From contig NZ_LUVZ01000005.1 in the NCBI RefSeq assembly GCF_001593385.1, positions 1 through 64,000 of the forward strand: a stretch of DNA of 64,000 nucleotides, written 5' to 3'. Below the pieces are notes generated by a model that worked only from the letters and a program-made list of their open reading frames with translations, was not told the DNA's origin and searched no databases. The translations under genes and the position numbers were made by a program. This DNA comes from Chryseobacterium cucumeris. Its GTDB lineage: Bacteria; Bacteroidota; Bacteroidia; Flavobacteriales; Weeksellaceae. Shown here one piece after another: positions 51,474-60,463 of the stretch; position 1 is the stretch's first letter, and each line of letters opens with the position of its first letter.

Positions 51474-52205
51474 TTACTCGCCTAAAAAAATAAACATGTT
51501 CATCGTAAGATATTCCGGTTCTATAGAAAATGCCTGTCCCTGATCTTCTATTGAAGCAGAAGCCGTATGGGTATGATTCCAGGAGTTTGAACTGGTATTT
51601 CTGGTTTGGGTTCTATCCTGAAAACGTTTATTTATCCCTGTATTATTGTTAGGTGTCCCTCTTCTAGTAATTCCATTCAGCCCAGCAGGTCCCAAATGAT
51701 GATCAGTCAATGTATGAGAATGTCCACCTGATGTACCACTTGTTGCAGATACACTATAGCTGGGAAGATTTTGCGTAGTTAATTTTACAGTATGGCTACC
51801 TCCAGTGCTTCCATTAGCTTCAGTCGTATACTTTACATATTTATTTCTTGCATCCCATAAATAGGTTGAAAACCCCAAAGAAATAGCATTTTTTCTAACT
51901 TTTTCAGAAGGTAAGCTACTAATAATCCTTCCATTTATAAGAAACCATCCTGAATGATCATTTTTTTGCATTCCGTATTTAATATCTCCTAAGGAATGGG
52001 ATAACTTTATGTTTTCGCGCTTCTTTATATACCCCTCATTATTTACAGCCACAACATTTACAGGTGCGTTTACCACGTCAAGTCTTCTTATCCGCATATT
52101 CCCGTTTACATCAAGCGTTGCTGTAGGATTGGAAGTTTTAACACCAATTTGAGCACTAATGCTGGCAGACATACTTATTAATAAGCCAAATATTATTTTT
52201 TTCAT
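51474..52205 (-). CDS. Secreted tail-collar-like protein (third of three)
   Basis: A 243-residue secreted protein (signal peptide to SISAQ). The conserved start TSNPTATLDVNGNMRIR is the short repeat seen in Bacteroidota fibre-like proteins. Then come GDIKYGMQKNDHSGWFLING, a phage tail-collar-like segment (GWxLxDGR type), and a variable tip with GGHSHTLTDH and SWNHTHTAS. His-x-His motifs coordinate metal in phage fibre tips. Last gene of a three-gene tandem with 12- and 17-nt gaps; all end with a hydrophobic beta strand (YLTMNMFIFLGE). A cell-surface fibre or adhesin is inferred. Confidence 0.7.
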   Translation of the reverse strand: MKKIIFGLLISMSASISAQIGVKTSNPTATLDVNGNMRIRRLDVVNAPVNVVAVNNEGYIKKRENIKLSHSLGDIKYGMQKNDHSGWFLINGRIISSLPSEKVRKNAISLGFSTYLWDARNKYVKYTTEANGSTGGSHTVKLTTQNLPSYSVSATSGTSGGHSHTLTDHHLGPAGLNGITRRGTPNNNTGINKRFQDRTQTRNTSSNSWNHTHTASASIEDQGQAFSIEPEYLTMNMFIFLGE

Positions 52206-52217
52206 CTCTTTTTTAAT

Positions 52218-52949
52218 TTAATTTCCTAGGTAAATGAATGTATTTACTTCGACATATTGAGGTATAACACTAAATGCCTGACTATTTCCCCCTGCATTCG
52301 AGATTTTAAAAGAATGACTATGACTTCCTGAACCGGAAGTATTAGCCTGAGAACTCAGATGGGGGTTTCTATTATTAGTATTTCCATATGTTGCGGCCAA
52401 AACCCCATTAAAATTAGCAGCATAAGCAACAGAGTAAGCATCTGTAAAAGAATGGCTATGGGAAACACCAACAGCAGAAGCCTGTCCGTTAAAATTAAGT
52501 TTTGGTAAATTCTTTTTATTAAGAGTTACTGTATTGCTTCCCCCTTTAATTGCTGTTTGCCTAGTGTTATCAGATACTTTCAAAAATTTTCCTTTTGCAT
52601 CAGGTAATGCCGCTGCAAATCCTATGCTCTGTGCTCCTGCTGCTGCAATTCCCGGTAAAGAAGAACACTGTCTGCCGTCTAGCAGATACCAACCATTATG
52701 ATCTGCTTTTTGAAATCCTTTCTTTACATCTCCTATTTGCGGCTTGATTTCTTTGTATACTTTTTTTCCTATTACACCGTTCAAATCAGAGACTAAAACA
52801 TAAGCAGGGCTATTTTCTGATTTAATCGTTCTTACTCGCAATTCTCCATTTATATCAAGAGTTTTAGTAGGTTGCTTTATATTGATTCCTATCTGGCAAT
52901 ACATCCATTGAACGGAAATTATACATATTAATGATACTTTAAACTTCAT
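52218..52949 (-). CDS. Secreted tail-collar-like protein (second of three)
   Basis: A 243-residue paralog starting at the ATG at 52947-52949 (MKFKVSLICI); a longer in-frame start at 53009 would overlap the upstream gene. Signal peptide to WMYCQ, then IKQPTKTLDINGELRVR, the collar-like GDVKKGFQKADHNGWYLLDG (the canonical L-x-D-G-R is complete here) and a tip with VSHSHSFTDA and GSHSHSFKIS. The end VEVNTFIYLGN matches its neighbours. The tip differs strongly from the paralogs while the collar region is alike. Confidence 0.7.
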   Translation of the reverse strand: MKFKVSLICIISVQWMYCQIGINIKQPTKTLDINGELRVRTIKSENSPAYVLVSDLNGVIGKKVYKEIKPQIGDVKKGFQKADHNGWYLLDGRQCSSLPGIAAAGAQSIGFAAALPDAKGKFLKVSDNTRQTAIKGGSNTVTLNKKNLPKLNFNGQASAVGVSHSHSFTDAYSVAYAANFNGVLAATYGNTNNRNPHLSSQANTSGSGSHSHSFKISNAGGNSQAFSVIPQYVEVNTFIYLGN

Positions 52950-52966
52950 TTCTTTTGATTTTATAA

Positions 52967-53683
52967 TTATAATCCCAGATATACAAATTGTTTCAAGCTG
53001 ATATACCATGGATTCACATTAAAAGCAGCATTACTTCCATTACTATTCAATGTTACAGTATGAGAATGAGATCCGGAAGTACCTGTAGTTCGTATTGTTT
53101 TGTCTGTACCCCATCGTGCTCCGGCATTTGCATTATTTAAAGAAAAACCTGTTCCATTATGATTAATCGTATTCACAAAACCATGTTCATGATTACCCGC
53201 AGAGCTTGTTGTTCCATTCAATTCGAATGCAGGTAAATTATTTCTTGAAAGTGTAATGCTGGAGTTTCCTCCAATTGTGCCTAGAGAGCCGACAGAATTT
53301 TTACTTCTGGATAATTTATTTCTAAAATCTGGAAGAGCGGAGCTAAAGCCCAGTGATATAGCATTCTGTTTTGCAACTGAGGGTAAGGTAGAAATACTTC
53401 TTCCATTTAAAAGAAACCAGCCATCATGATCCTGATCCTGAATAGCATCTTTGATATCACCAATGATCTCCTTTCGGAATTGAGTGTATTCCTGTTTTGA
53501 AATATATCCATTTTCGTCAGAAACTAAAATTTCAGCATTTGAACCGGCAACAGGCAAATTCCGAACTTTAACATCTCCATTTACATCTAAAGTTGCTGTT
53601 GGTTTTGCTACATTTATTCCCACCTGACAGTAAACTCTGGTGGAACAAAAAATTGCAATAATTACAAATTTAAGTTTTTTCAT
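52967..53683 (-). CDS. Secreted tail-collar-like protein (first of three)
   Basis: A 238-residue paralog at the head of the operon: signal peptide to RVYCQ, VAKPTATLDVNGDVKVRNLP, collar-like GDIKDAIQDQDHDGWFLLNG, then a tip with GNHEHGFVNT and GSHSHTVTLN and the end ISLKQFVYLGL. It is transcribed from a promoter containing the ACATACGTAAAA motif, and a TPR-LuxR regulator is encoded 290 nt upstream on the same strand. Confidence 0.7.
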   Translation of the reverse strand: MKKLKFVIIAIFCSTRVYCQVGINVAKPTATLDVNGDVKVRNLPVAGSNAEILVSDENGYISKQEYTQFRKEIIGDIKDAIQDQDHDGWFLLNGRSISTLPSVAKQNAISLGFSSALPDFRNKLSRSKNSVGSLGTIGGNSSITLSRNNLPAFELNGTTSSAGNHEHGFVNTINHNGTGFSLNNANAGARWGTDKTIRTTGTSGSHSHTVTLNSNGSNAAFNVNPWYISLKQFVYLGL

Positions 53684-53706
53684 TCTTGTGTTTTTTTAGA
53701 GAGATG

Positions 53707-53763
53707 CAAAGAAAAAAGAAAACATCTTCATCTAAAAAAAAAAACATACGTAAAAAAAACAAT
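53707..53763 (-). promoter_or_regulatory. Promoter of the tail-collar operon with shared upstream motif
   Basis: CAAAGAAA at 53707-53714 (TTTCTTTG on the minus strand, one mismatch to TAnnTTTG) lies 23 nt before the start. ACATACGTAAAAAAAACAAT at 53744-53763 is identical to the element before two of the fibre-like genes at 60190 and 61891. Confidence 0.55.
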
Positions 53764-53973
53764 ACACACACAGATCCTTAACACATTGTTTTACACTTAA
53801 TTAAAGCATCGAATGAGCGAAATTTTAGTATTTAAGCTATTTCAAAAATCTTATAAAGTGACCTTAAAATTATATGAAACTGCTTAACCAGTGTAAAATG
53901 AAAGGTTGATAGTTTTGTAAATTTTAAACTACTTTATTATAAAAAGAAGTAAATCATACATGTTTTTTAAAGA

Positions 53974-55464
53974 TTAAGGATTTATTTTCTTTAACCACAC
54001 ATATAAATCCTCTCCTTTTTTCAGTCCAATTTTTTTTCTTAATGCATATTTTCTGGTCTGAATAGTTCTATAAGATCTGAACGTATATTCCGCAATCTCT
54101 TTAGAAGAAAAATTCAGGTATACATAAGCAAGAAGAGTTAGTTCACCCAAATTAAAAGTGGGGTTACATTGTAAAAGTCTTGGACTAAATTCAGGATATA
54201 AAGTCTGAAACTTTTCAAAGAAAGATGTTGTATTTTTTTTAGCTTCATAAATAACTTCCTCCATTGTTACATCTAATTTTTGCTGTAATTTTACATAATA
54301 CATATTCTTTTCCTCCAGCAAGTGATCTTTTTCTTGTAGCAGCAAATTCTTCTCAGAAATTACGGCACTCTTTCTTCGTTTTAATATAAAATATCTATAA
54401 GCCATGATAATATTTAGAAATACAAATGGCATAATAGCAGATAAAAAGATAATCCAATTGAGCTTCCTGAATCTTTCACTTCTATTCTGGTATTCATTTT
54501 CAACTGCATTTACAGCAGATTGTACGTTTGTTATTTTTGAACCAGCCAGTTCATCAGAATTTATATAATATTTTTCCAAATATATTTTCTCTTTTGCCTT
54601 ATCATTGAGAAAACCATAGGACATTGATAATTTCTTATTAGCGTAAGTAGAATATTCAAGATCTTTAAAGGTATTCTGCTCAAGCTCTTGTAATGATCTA
54701 TAATAAAAATCAACCGCTTTTATATAATTTTTCAACTCAAAATAATAATCCCCAAGAGAAATGAACTGAATGTATTTCTTTTTTATTCGGTTTAAGTGTG
54801 GATAACTTTTGTTAAAATAGTAATAAGCAGAGTCATACTTTAGATTATTTAAACATACATATCCTTTTATAGAATATAAATTCAAATTATCCGAGAAATT
54901 ATCATCCTGTTTTTTTGATAATTCACGATGTATTCTAATAGCTTTGTTAATAAACCTTTCTGAATATAAAGACTCCTTTTTGTTCAGATAATAAGACGCT
55001 ATTCTTGCATTAACTCTTGACATTAGGATTTTTGATTTGATATCATTTTTATCTGACAGGAGTTTTATAATCTTTTGATATTCCTTAAGTTCACTATCGT
55101 TAAGTTTTAACTTATTATAATTAAGCGCTTTAATTTCTCTGAATTTACATTCTAATACATCATCTTTCTTCACTTCACTTTCATCGAGTCCTTTCTCGAT
55201 ATATAAAAAACTATCTTCATACTCCATTAATATGTTTTTACAATAAGCTATTTGTAGATATGATTCAGCCATATTCAATGAATTCTTCTCATTTTCAGAA
55301 ATCATAGCAGCGTCCTTTGCATATTTAAGAGATTGTATCGTATTTATATACAGAGTTTCTTTCGATTTTGCCAGCAAACCATCGACTCTATTAATCTCGA
55401 TTTGTTGACTATATAAAAAACCAAACACAAACAACAAAATAATCATAATAAATTTAAATATCAT
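53974..55464 (-). CDS. TPR-TM-LuxR regulator
   Basis: A 496-residue membrane regulator typical of Flavobacteriales: signal-anchor (FIMIILLFVFGFLYSQ), about 280 residues of TPR-like helical repeats outside the membrane, one transmembrane helix (LNWIIFLSAIMPFVFLNIIM, about 338-358), a coiled coil (EKNLLLQEKDHLLEEKN) and a C-terminal LuxR-like HTH (NLGELTLLAYVYLNFSSKEI, SYRTIQTRKYALRKK). It can bind DNA while tethered to the membrane. It lies between the collar trio and the four fibre-like genes, so it is the obvious candidate regulator of both (inference). Confidence 0.78.
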   Translation of the reverse strand: MIFKFIMIILLFVFGFLYSQQIEINRVDGLLAKSKETLYINTIQSLKYAKDAAMISENEKNSLNMAESYLQIAYCKNILMEYEDSFLYIEKGLDESEVKKDDVLECKFREIKALNYNKLKLNDSELKEYQKIIKLLSDKNDIKSKILMSRVNARIASYYLNKKESLYSERFINKAIRIHRELSKKQDDNFSDNLNLYSIKGYVCLNNLKYDSAYYYFNKSYPHLNRIKKKYIQFISLGDYYFELKNYIKAVDFYYRSLQELEQNTFKDLEYSTYANKKLSMSYGFLNDKAKEKIYLEKYYINSDELAGSKITNVQSAVNAVENEYQNRSERFRKLNWIIFLSAIMPFVFLNIIMAYRYFILKRRKSAVISEKNLLLQEKDHLLEEKNMYYVKLQQKLDVTMEEVIYEAKKNTTSFFEKFQTLYPEFSPRLLQCNPTFNLGELTLLAYVYLNFSSKEIAEYTFRSYRTIQTRKYALRKKIGLKKGEDLYVWLKKINP

Positions 55465-56503
55465 ATAAAATTTTCTATTTTTAATTAATACAAATGAAAA
55501 TAATTAACAATTTAAAAAAAAAACAACATATATCATAAGTTATTAATTTAAACTCTACCCTTCTTAAAAGTATTTATCAGACATTAAATTAGTACTGAAG
55601 ATTAATTTTAGATATTTAGGTTTAAAATTATTCGCTTATGATAAGTGATGAGACTAAAATCAATTCATACCCACAGTTTCCATAACAAAAATCGAAGACA
55701 GATCGAATAGCAAACTCTATTTTTACACATTTTCATGAAGTACAAACCAAAAGTCATAATTGAATCGTATAACAAACATCATCAATAATATTCTACTTTC
55801 CTATTTCTCCCGCAAGTTCAGAGAGTAAATAATTTATTGATATATGGTAATATCATTTTAAGAAGCATTATAGTTATTCAGATTAAAATGGAAATAGATG
55901 CCTAAAACTTACAATTTAATGGGGACTGCCTAAAAGTATTTTTATAGAATCAATGTATTGACGAATTTCATAAGTTTGATTATTAAAAGAACACTTCGTT
56001 TATTAGCATGATACAAGCCCGTATAATTTGACTTTTCAAACAATCTATACCGTTTTATATTTCATTGTTGTTTGTGCTTCTACAGACATTTATGTAAGTT
56101 ATACTTACTACAGAAAAACTAATAATATATAATAGTATTAATTCCTATTTGATCAGGGATACTGATATTGATTAATTCTCTACTTATAGGAAACATAACT
56201 TCTCAGTGTAAAGGCTTTGCGGTCTAACAAATGAAAGGAATACTAACTCCATTTAAAAAAACTTCCATACGTAAAAACAACTCAAAAATACAACAGCTTA
56301 TTAATCAATAACAAAGAAAATTACTTCAAGAAAATACTGTGAAGATTGCGTACAATTTTTTCAAAAAAAATCGATAATTTATTCTTTTGGAGAAAGGAAA
56401 TTTATCTCAAATTATACTCAATAAAAATCAAACACTTTCAATTTTATTTTTTAGTTAAATTTTGGATTCAATTCCGTTTGATCTTAAAATATTGGATCTT
56501 AGA
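55465..56503. other. Long intergenic region (about 1 kb) without a recognisable gene
   Basis: Very AT-rich; only short unconvincing frames. One copy of the surface-gene motif, CATACGTAAAAACAA at 56266-56280, occurs here in the same orientation as the others, about 800 nt upstream of the TPR-LuxR gene. It may mark a very long leader, a small RNA or the promoter of a lost paralog. Nothing else was recognised. Confidence 0.45.
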
Positions 56504-56536
56504 TAAAAACAGCAGAATTCTACAATGATTTCTGCT
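56504..56536 (-). terminator. Terminator of the fibre-like gene at 56597
   Basis: On the minus strand AGCAGAA (56536-56530) pairs with TTCTGCT (56517-56511), followed by GTTTTTATC, 60 nt after the stop. Confidence 0.6.
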
Positions 56537-56596
56537 GCTAAGTATAATTTCTATTATTTGGATAAATTTATAATATATTTCAGATCAATTTTTCTA

Positions 56597-58057
56597 TCAG
56601 TTCTTTATCAATTGTATTTCGAAGAAGCTTCCAATACCATTTCCTGTTCCACCGCTTGGATTAGCAATAAAAGTAAGACCATGATTTGCGCCAAAAAAAT
56701 AAGCTCTGCCTGCTTGTAATTCAGCAACTCCTATAAATGTAGTTGCACTCCCGACAGTATTATTCGTAGCATAGGTTCCTTTAATGTAATCAGTTGGTAT
56801 AGAAAATCTTAACACCCAATTGCTGGTAGTAGAATCAGCAAATCCAACAACAGCATTAGGTACATTATAAGTATCAGGATCAGTAAGCTTAATAGAAGTT
56901 GTCATGGTTATTTTATACAAACCAGTTTCAGGAGCTACAAAATAGCCTTCTTGATGGTCAAAATCATTACCTGGGTCATCAACCTGCGTAAAATAATTTA
57001 ACCTATAAATTACCCCGGTTGCATTTCCAGTTTCACGATTATTATATAAATATGCTCTGGCAATTCCCTTTATTTCATTTTTCTTCTTTTTAATTACTCC
57101 ATTAGCATCCGCCACCAAAGTTATATCCTGAATATTCGAACTGGGTACGATATCTCTCAGCCTCAGGTTTCCATTTACATCAAGTTTTTGGGTAGGATCA
57201 GTGGTACCTATTCCCATATTTCCATTATCAAGCACATTTACTCTAAATATGTTATCTGAACTTGCAAGACCCATTATATATTCTGAAGCATTGTTATTCC
57301 GAACATTCAAAGTACTTCCAGTATAATTATAACCACTTGGCCCCAATATTATTTTTCTTGATTTAGCAGTCCCATCTATATCAAGCTTCTGTGTAGGACT
57401 ATCCGTTCCTATCCCAACATTGTTATCAGCAGCTAATACGACATTATTGTTATTATTTCCGTTAACAGTTAATTTCATGGAACTGCTACTATTAGTGCCA
57501 TCTCCCTGATAATAAGTTCTTATTCCTGACAAAATTTTATTCGTATCCCCCACATAACCACTTGTATAAAAATTTGCTACATTCTGACCACTCTGCAGGT
57601 TACCTGTACCAGACCTTTCAACATAAAGATTAGCTTCATTGCCATTTCTGAATATCAAAGAATTATCTGCCATACTCATGACTCTATTGCCTGTTAAAGT
57701 CCCATTGGCGTTATAAATGTTAGTATTGGTGTCAGTATTAAGTTTGATCCATTTACTTGTAGAGCCATCAAAATAATAGAACCCTACCGCATCAATATTT
57801 GATGCCTGTCCTGTAGCCGTACCCGTGGAGATATCATTGATGTAAATTAAAGTAGAAGGTACCACAGATGTCATACTCAATGCCCTCTCCCTATCTACAC
57901 GAGGAATAAGAACTCCATCTACATCTGTTGAAGAGCCTGTTGTATTTTTAGCTGCAATATCTAATGTACTTTTAGGAGCAACATTATTAATACCTACTTG
58001 TCCCAACATAATACTGCTTAACAAAATGGCAGCCAGAGGTAATATTTTTTTTTCCAT
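56597..58057 (-). CDS. Secreted fibre-like protein with C1q/TNF-like C-terminal domain
   Basis: A 486-residue protein starting at the ATG at 58055-58057 (MEKKILPLAAILLSS); an upstream in-frame start would prefix an implausible peptide. After a signal peptide (..MLGQ) the N-terminal module (GINNVAPKSTLDIAAKN, GVLIPRVDRERALSM, ASNIDAVGFYYFDGSTSKWI) is shared with the three paralogs. Several GIGTxxPTQKLDVNG repeats follow, as in trimeric fibre shafts. The C-terminal 150 residues (YFVAPETGLYKITMTTSIKL, AYFFGANHGLTF) look like a C1q/TNF jelly roll. It is the most diverged paralog. A surface adhesin is inferred. Confidence 0.7.
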   Translation of the reverse strand: MEKKILPLAAILLSSIMLGQVGINNVAPKSTLDIAAKNTTGSSTDVDGVLIPRVDRERALSMTSVVPSTLIYINDISTGTATGQASNIDAVGFYYFDGSTSKWIKLNTDTNTNIYNANGTLTGNRVMSMADNSLIFRNGNEANLYVERSGTGNLQSGQNVANFYTSGYVGDTNKILSGIRTYYQGDGTNSSSSMKLTVNGNNNNNVVLAADNNVGIGTDSPTQKLDIDGTAKSRKIILGPSGYNYTGSTLNVRNNNASEYIMGLASSDNIFRVNVLDNGNMGIGTTDPTQKLDVNGNLRLRDIVPSSNIQDITLVADANGVIKKKKNEIKGIARAYLYNNRETGNATGVIYRLNYFTQVDDPGNDFDHQEGYFVAPETGLYKITMTTSIKLTDPDTYNVPNAVVGFADSTTSNWVLRFSIPTDYIKGTYATNNTVGSATTFIGVAELQAGRAYFFGANHGLTFIANPSGGTGNGIGSFFEIQLIKN

Positions 58058-58524
58058 GATAGAGATTTTATTTGTTATAAACAAAAAAACCAAAAACTGA
58101 CAATACATCAAAAAAAAGACATACTCTATAAGCAGTAGAATTTAAAAAGCTATTAAACAGATCGTTAAAATACAAAATTCAAAAAAACATGTATAAATTA
58201 CGTACCTATATTTTACTTTACCAATCTTCATACTGAGTCTTTCTAGCATTTTATATTTGTTATTTTTTAAACCAAATAATAAAAACTTTAATCACATAGC
58301 GTTTTTAACGTCCAAACTCTTTTGCATAATAGATGCACTAAATTTTATGAAAATTTTTGATTTTACTCTTATATAAGCTTTTCTGCAGAATTATTTTAAA
58401 CCTGCCTAAGCGGTTCTAAATATTTCAAAATAAAACCTTTATTTGTTATGTAAAAATTAAACAACTTTACTAATTTTTTTATAATAGTATCGTTTTAATT
58501 CTAAAAATTAATAGGTGTCTATAC
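58058..58524. other. Intergenic upstream of the fibre-like gene at 56597
   Basis: AT-rich leader of about 470 bases. GACATACTCTAT at about 58115 is only a partial match to the shared surface-gene motif. No gene was recognised. Confidence 0.4.
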
Positions 58525-58552
58525 AAAAAGGCCGTCTCAATCTGAGACAGCC
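58525..58552 (-). terminator. Terminator of the fibre-like gene at 58664
   Basis: On the minus strand GGCTGTCTCA-GAT-TGAGACGGCC forms a 10-bp stem with one G-U pair, followed by TTTTTG, about 110 nt after the stop. It resembles the terminator of the truncated efflux gene (34927-34955). Confidence 0.78.
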
Positions 58553-58663
58553 ACGAAAATGCATTTTATTAGAATTAATGAGAGACGTCTAATAAATTTG
58601 CAAATATTTAATACTTATAGTTACTGGAATAATAGCATTATAATTAACAACCGCTTTCATTAT

Positions 58664-60127
58664 CTAATCCATAATTGTAATGGAAATCTGTGGTGCAACA
58701 GAATCATTAATTATTACATTACCTGAATCTTGTTTAGCACATTTAACATATATAGTTTTAGTACTACCTTCAGGAATCGTCACAAATGTACTCATTGTGT
58801 TAGAGCTATTCCAATTTACTTCTGTATAACTCTGAGGTATAATAGATACAGAAGTATAAGAACCACTCCCCGCTTCTGTATCAAATATATGGCACCATGT
58901 ATGCTTGGCATCACTGGTTTTTAGTCTTCCCATATTGACATCCACCTTATAAGTTCTTCCTCCCTTTAAAACGAAATCAGTATTATTAACTTTAGAAATA
59001 TATCCTTGAGGAGTAGAATTATATAACTGTTTTTGAAAGCGGACCTGATCTCCATTATTAGCGCTTGTATATGTGATAGTCTGTGAGGTATTAGCGGTAA
59101 AAGTAGCTGATGTATTTAAAGTTTCGCTCACTGAATCAAGCGTTTCCCACTTTCTATTCGTGTCAGTACCAGTATTTACCTGTATTTTACCTATATCTTT
59201 ATTATAAATAATAGTGGCTGCGTGCGCTCTATCAGAAGCAATTGCATCCCTTTGTGCGGTTGTAAGCTGCGGCAGACGCACTCCTGAATCAGTCCCGGAA
59301 ATATCTAGTTTAGCTTTAGGATCAATTAAACCTATTCCTACATTACCGGAGGAATTTATGATCATATTTGTATTAGTTTCTCCATTAACAGAAAACCGCA
59401 ATGATGAATCAGTGGTGGTACCATCACCTTGATATGTAGCTCTTATTCCTGCAAGATATTTTTCACCTCCTCCAACAAATCCTTTAAAATTAACTCGTCC
59501 AAATATTTGGTTGGCAGGCAAATTTTCCCCAGCATTTTGACGATACAATGATAAAGTAGGAATAGTTGCAGTAGTTGATTCTACTTTTACATCTGCATTA
59601 CCTCCTACAAACCTTCCGTTCCCTGCTACATCCAGTTTTTGTGTAGGCGAATCTATACCTATACCCACACTACCATTGTCCTTAATCACAAAATCTGATC
59701 CTGACACCCGACTCCCTCCAGAAGAATTAGCTCCCAGTTTCACCATGCTGTTGGTGCTATCATCTATAAAAGCATCCGGAGTAAAATCTGCTGTAACCCC
59801 ACCAATATTAAGCTTTGTCCACTTACTTGCCGAGCTATCAAAATAATAGAATCCCACCGCATCAATATTGGATGCCTGTCCTGTAGCCGTACCGGAGGAG
59901 ATGTCATTGACGTAAATTAAAGTAGAAGACTCTACAGAGGTCATACTCAATGCTCTCTGCCTGTCCACACGGGGAATAAGAATTCCTTCTACATTTGTTG
60001 AAGTCCCTATTGGATTTTTTGCCGTAATATCTAAGCTACTTTTTGGGGAGACTGTATTAATTCCCACCTGTCCAAACATAATGTTGCCTAACAGTATAAT
60101 AGCAACAGGTAATAGTGATTTTTTCAT
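58664..60127 (-). CDS. Secreted fibre-like protein, variable C terminus
   Basis: A 487-residue protein. Signal peptide (LPVAIILLGNIMFGQ), then the conserved module GINTVSPKSSLDITAKNPIG ... GFYYFDSSASKWTKLN ... TADFTPDAFIDDS, nearly identical to the paralogs at 60464 and 62152. Repeats GSVGIGIDSPTQKLDVAGNG and NVGIGLIDPKAKLDISG follow, then an unrelated C-terminal domain (about 340-487; VLKGGRTYKVDVNMGRLKT, VTIPEGSTKTIYVKCAKQD) with a jelly-roll-like strand pattern. The first 400 nt and the promoter match those of 60464 almost base for base. Confidence 0.72.
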   Translation of the reverse strand: MKKSLLPVAIILLGNIMFGQVGINTVSPKSSLDITAKNPIGTSTNVEGILIPRVDRQRALSMTSVESSTLIYVNDISSGTATGQASNIDAVGFYYFDSSASKWTKLNIGGVTADFTPDAFIDDSTNSMVKLGANSSGGSRVSGSDFVIKDNGSVGIGIDSPTQKLDVAGNGRFVGGNADVKVESTTATIPTLSLYRQNAGENLPANQIFGRVNFKGFVGGGEKYLAGIRATYQGDGTTTDSSLRFSVNGETNTNMIINSSGNVGIGLIDPKAKLDISGTDSGVRLPQLTTAQRDAIASDRAHAATIIYNKDIGKIQVNTGTDTNRKWETLDSVSETLNTSATFTANTSQTITYTSANNGDQVRFQKQLYNSTPQGYISKVNNTDFVLKGGRTYKVDVNMGRLKTSDAKHTWCHIFDTEAGSGSYTSVSIIPQSYTEVNWNSSNTMSTFVTIPEGSTKTIYVKCAKQDSGNVIINDSVAPQISITIMD

Positions 60128-60281
60128 TTCTTAAAATAATTTATGTGTATTACAAAGAAATAAGAGAAAAAAGACATACGTAGAAAAAGACATACGTAAA
60201 AAAAACAATTATTAAAACACTGAAAACAAACACATTAAATTCAATCCACTTACATTTTACATAGAAAACACATATTGTATA
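59727..60281. repeat. Near-identical direct repeat (copy 1): 5' coding half plus promoter
   Basis: This segment and 61428-61973 (spacing 1701 bp) match almost perfectly by eye, with only scattered substitutions, covering roughly the first 400 coding nucleotides, the start, the promoter and about 150 nt upstream. A third, somewhat diverged copy covers about 63060-63480. Confidence 0.75.
60128..60209 (-). promoter_or_regulatory. Promoter of the fibre-like gene at 58664 with two motif copies
   Basis: TACAAAGAAA near 60151-60160 gives TTTCTTTG on the minus strand (one mismatch to the -7 consensus). ACATACGTAG at 60174-60183 and ACATACGTAAAAAAAACAAT at 60190-60209 lie just upstream, 16 nt apart, over the -33 zone. 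The remaining bases to 60463 hold no gene. Confidence 0.55.
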
Positions 60282-60463
60282 GTGTATCAAAGAGAAAAGA
60301 AATCCACAAATCCCGAGTGTAATACTTATACTTTAAATCGATAGAAAGTTTATTTAACAAATCATTTTCCAGTACGTCTTTCATTACTTATTTATTGAAG
60401 GCTTCTATTGTTATGCAACAAACTCGATTCAATTTCTGTTAGAATCGTGACATATTGATAATA

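Noticed and set aside
56346..56719. Two plus-strand frames upstream of and overlapping the fibre-like gene
   Set aside because: Aromatic- and Lys-rich low-complexity translations typical of AT-rich non-coding DNA; no promoter or homology.
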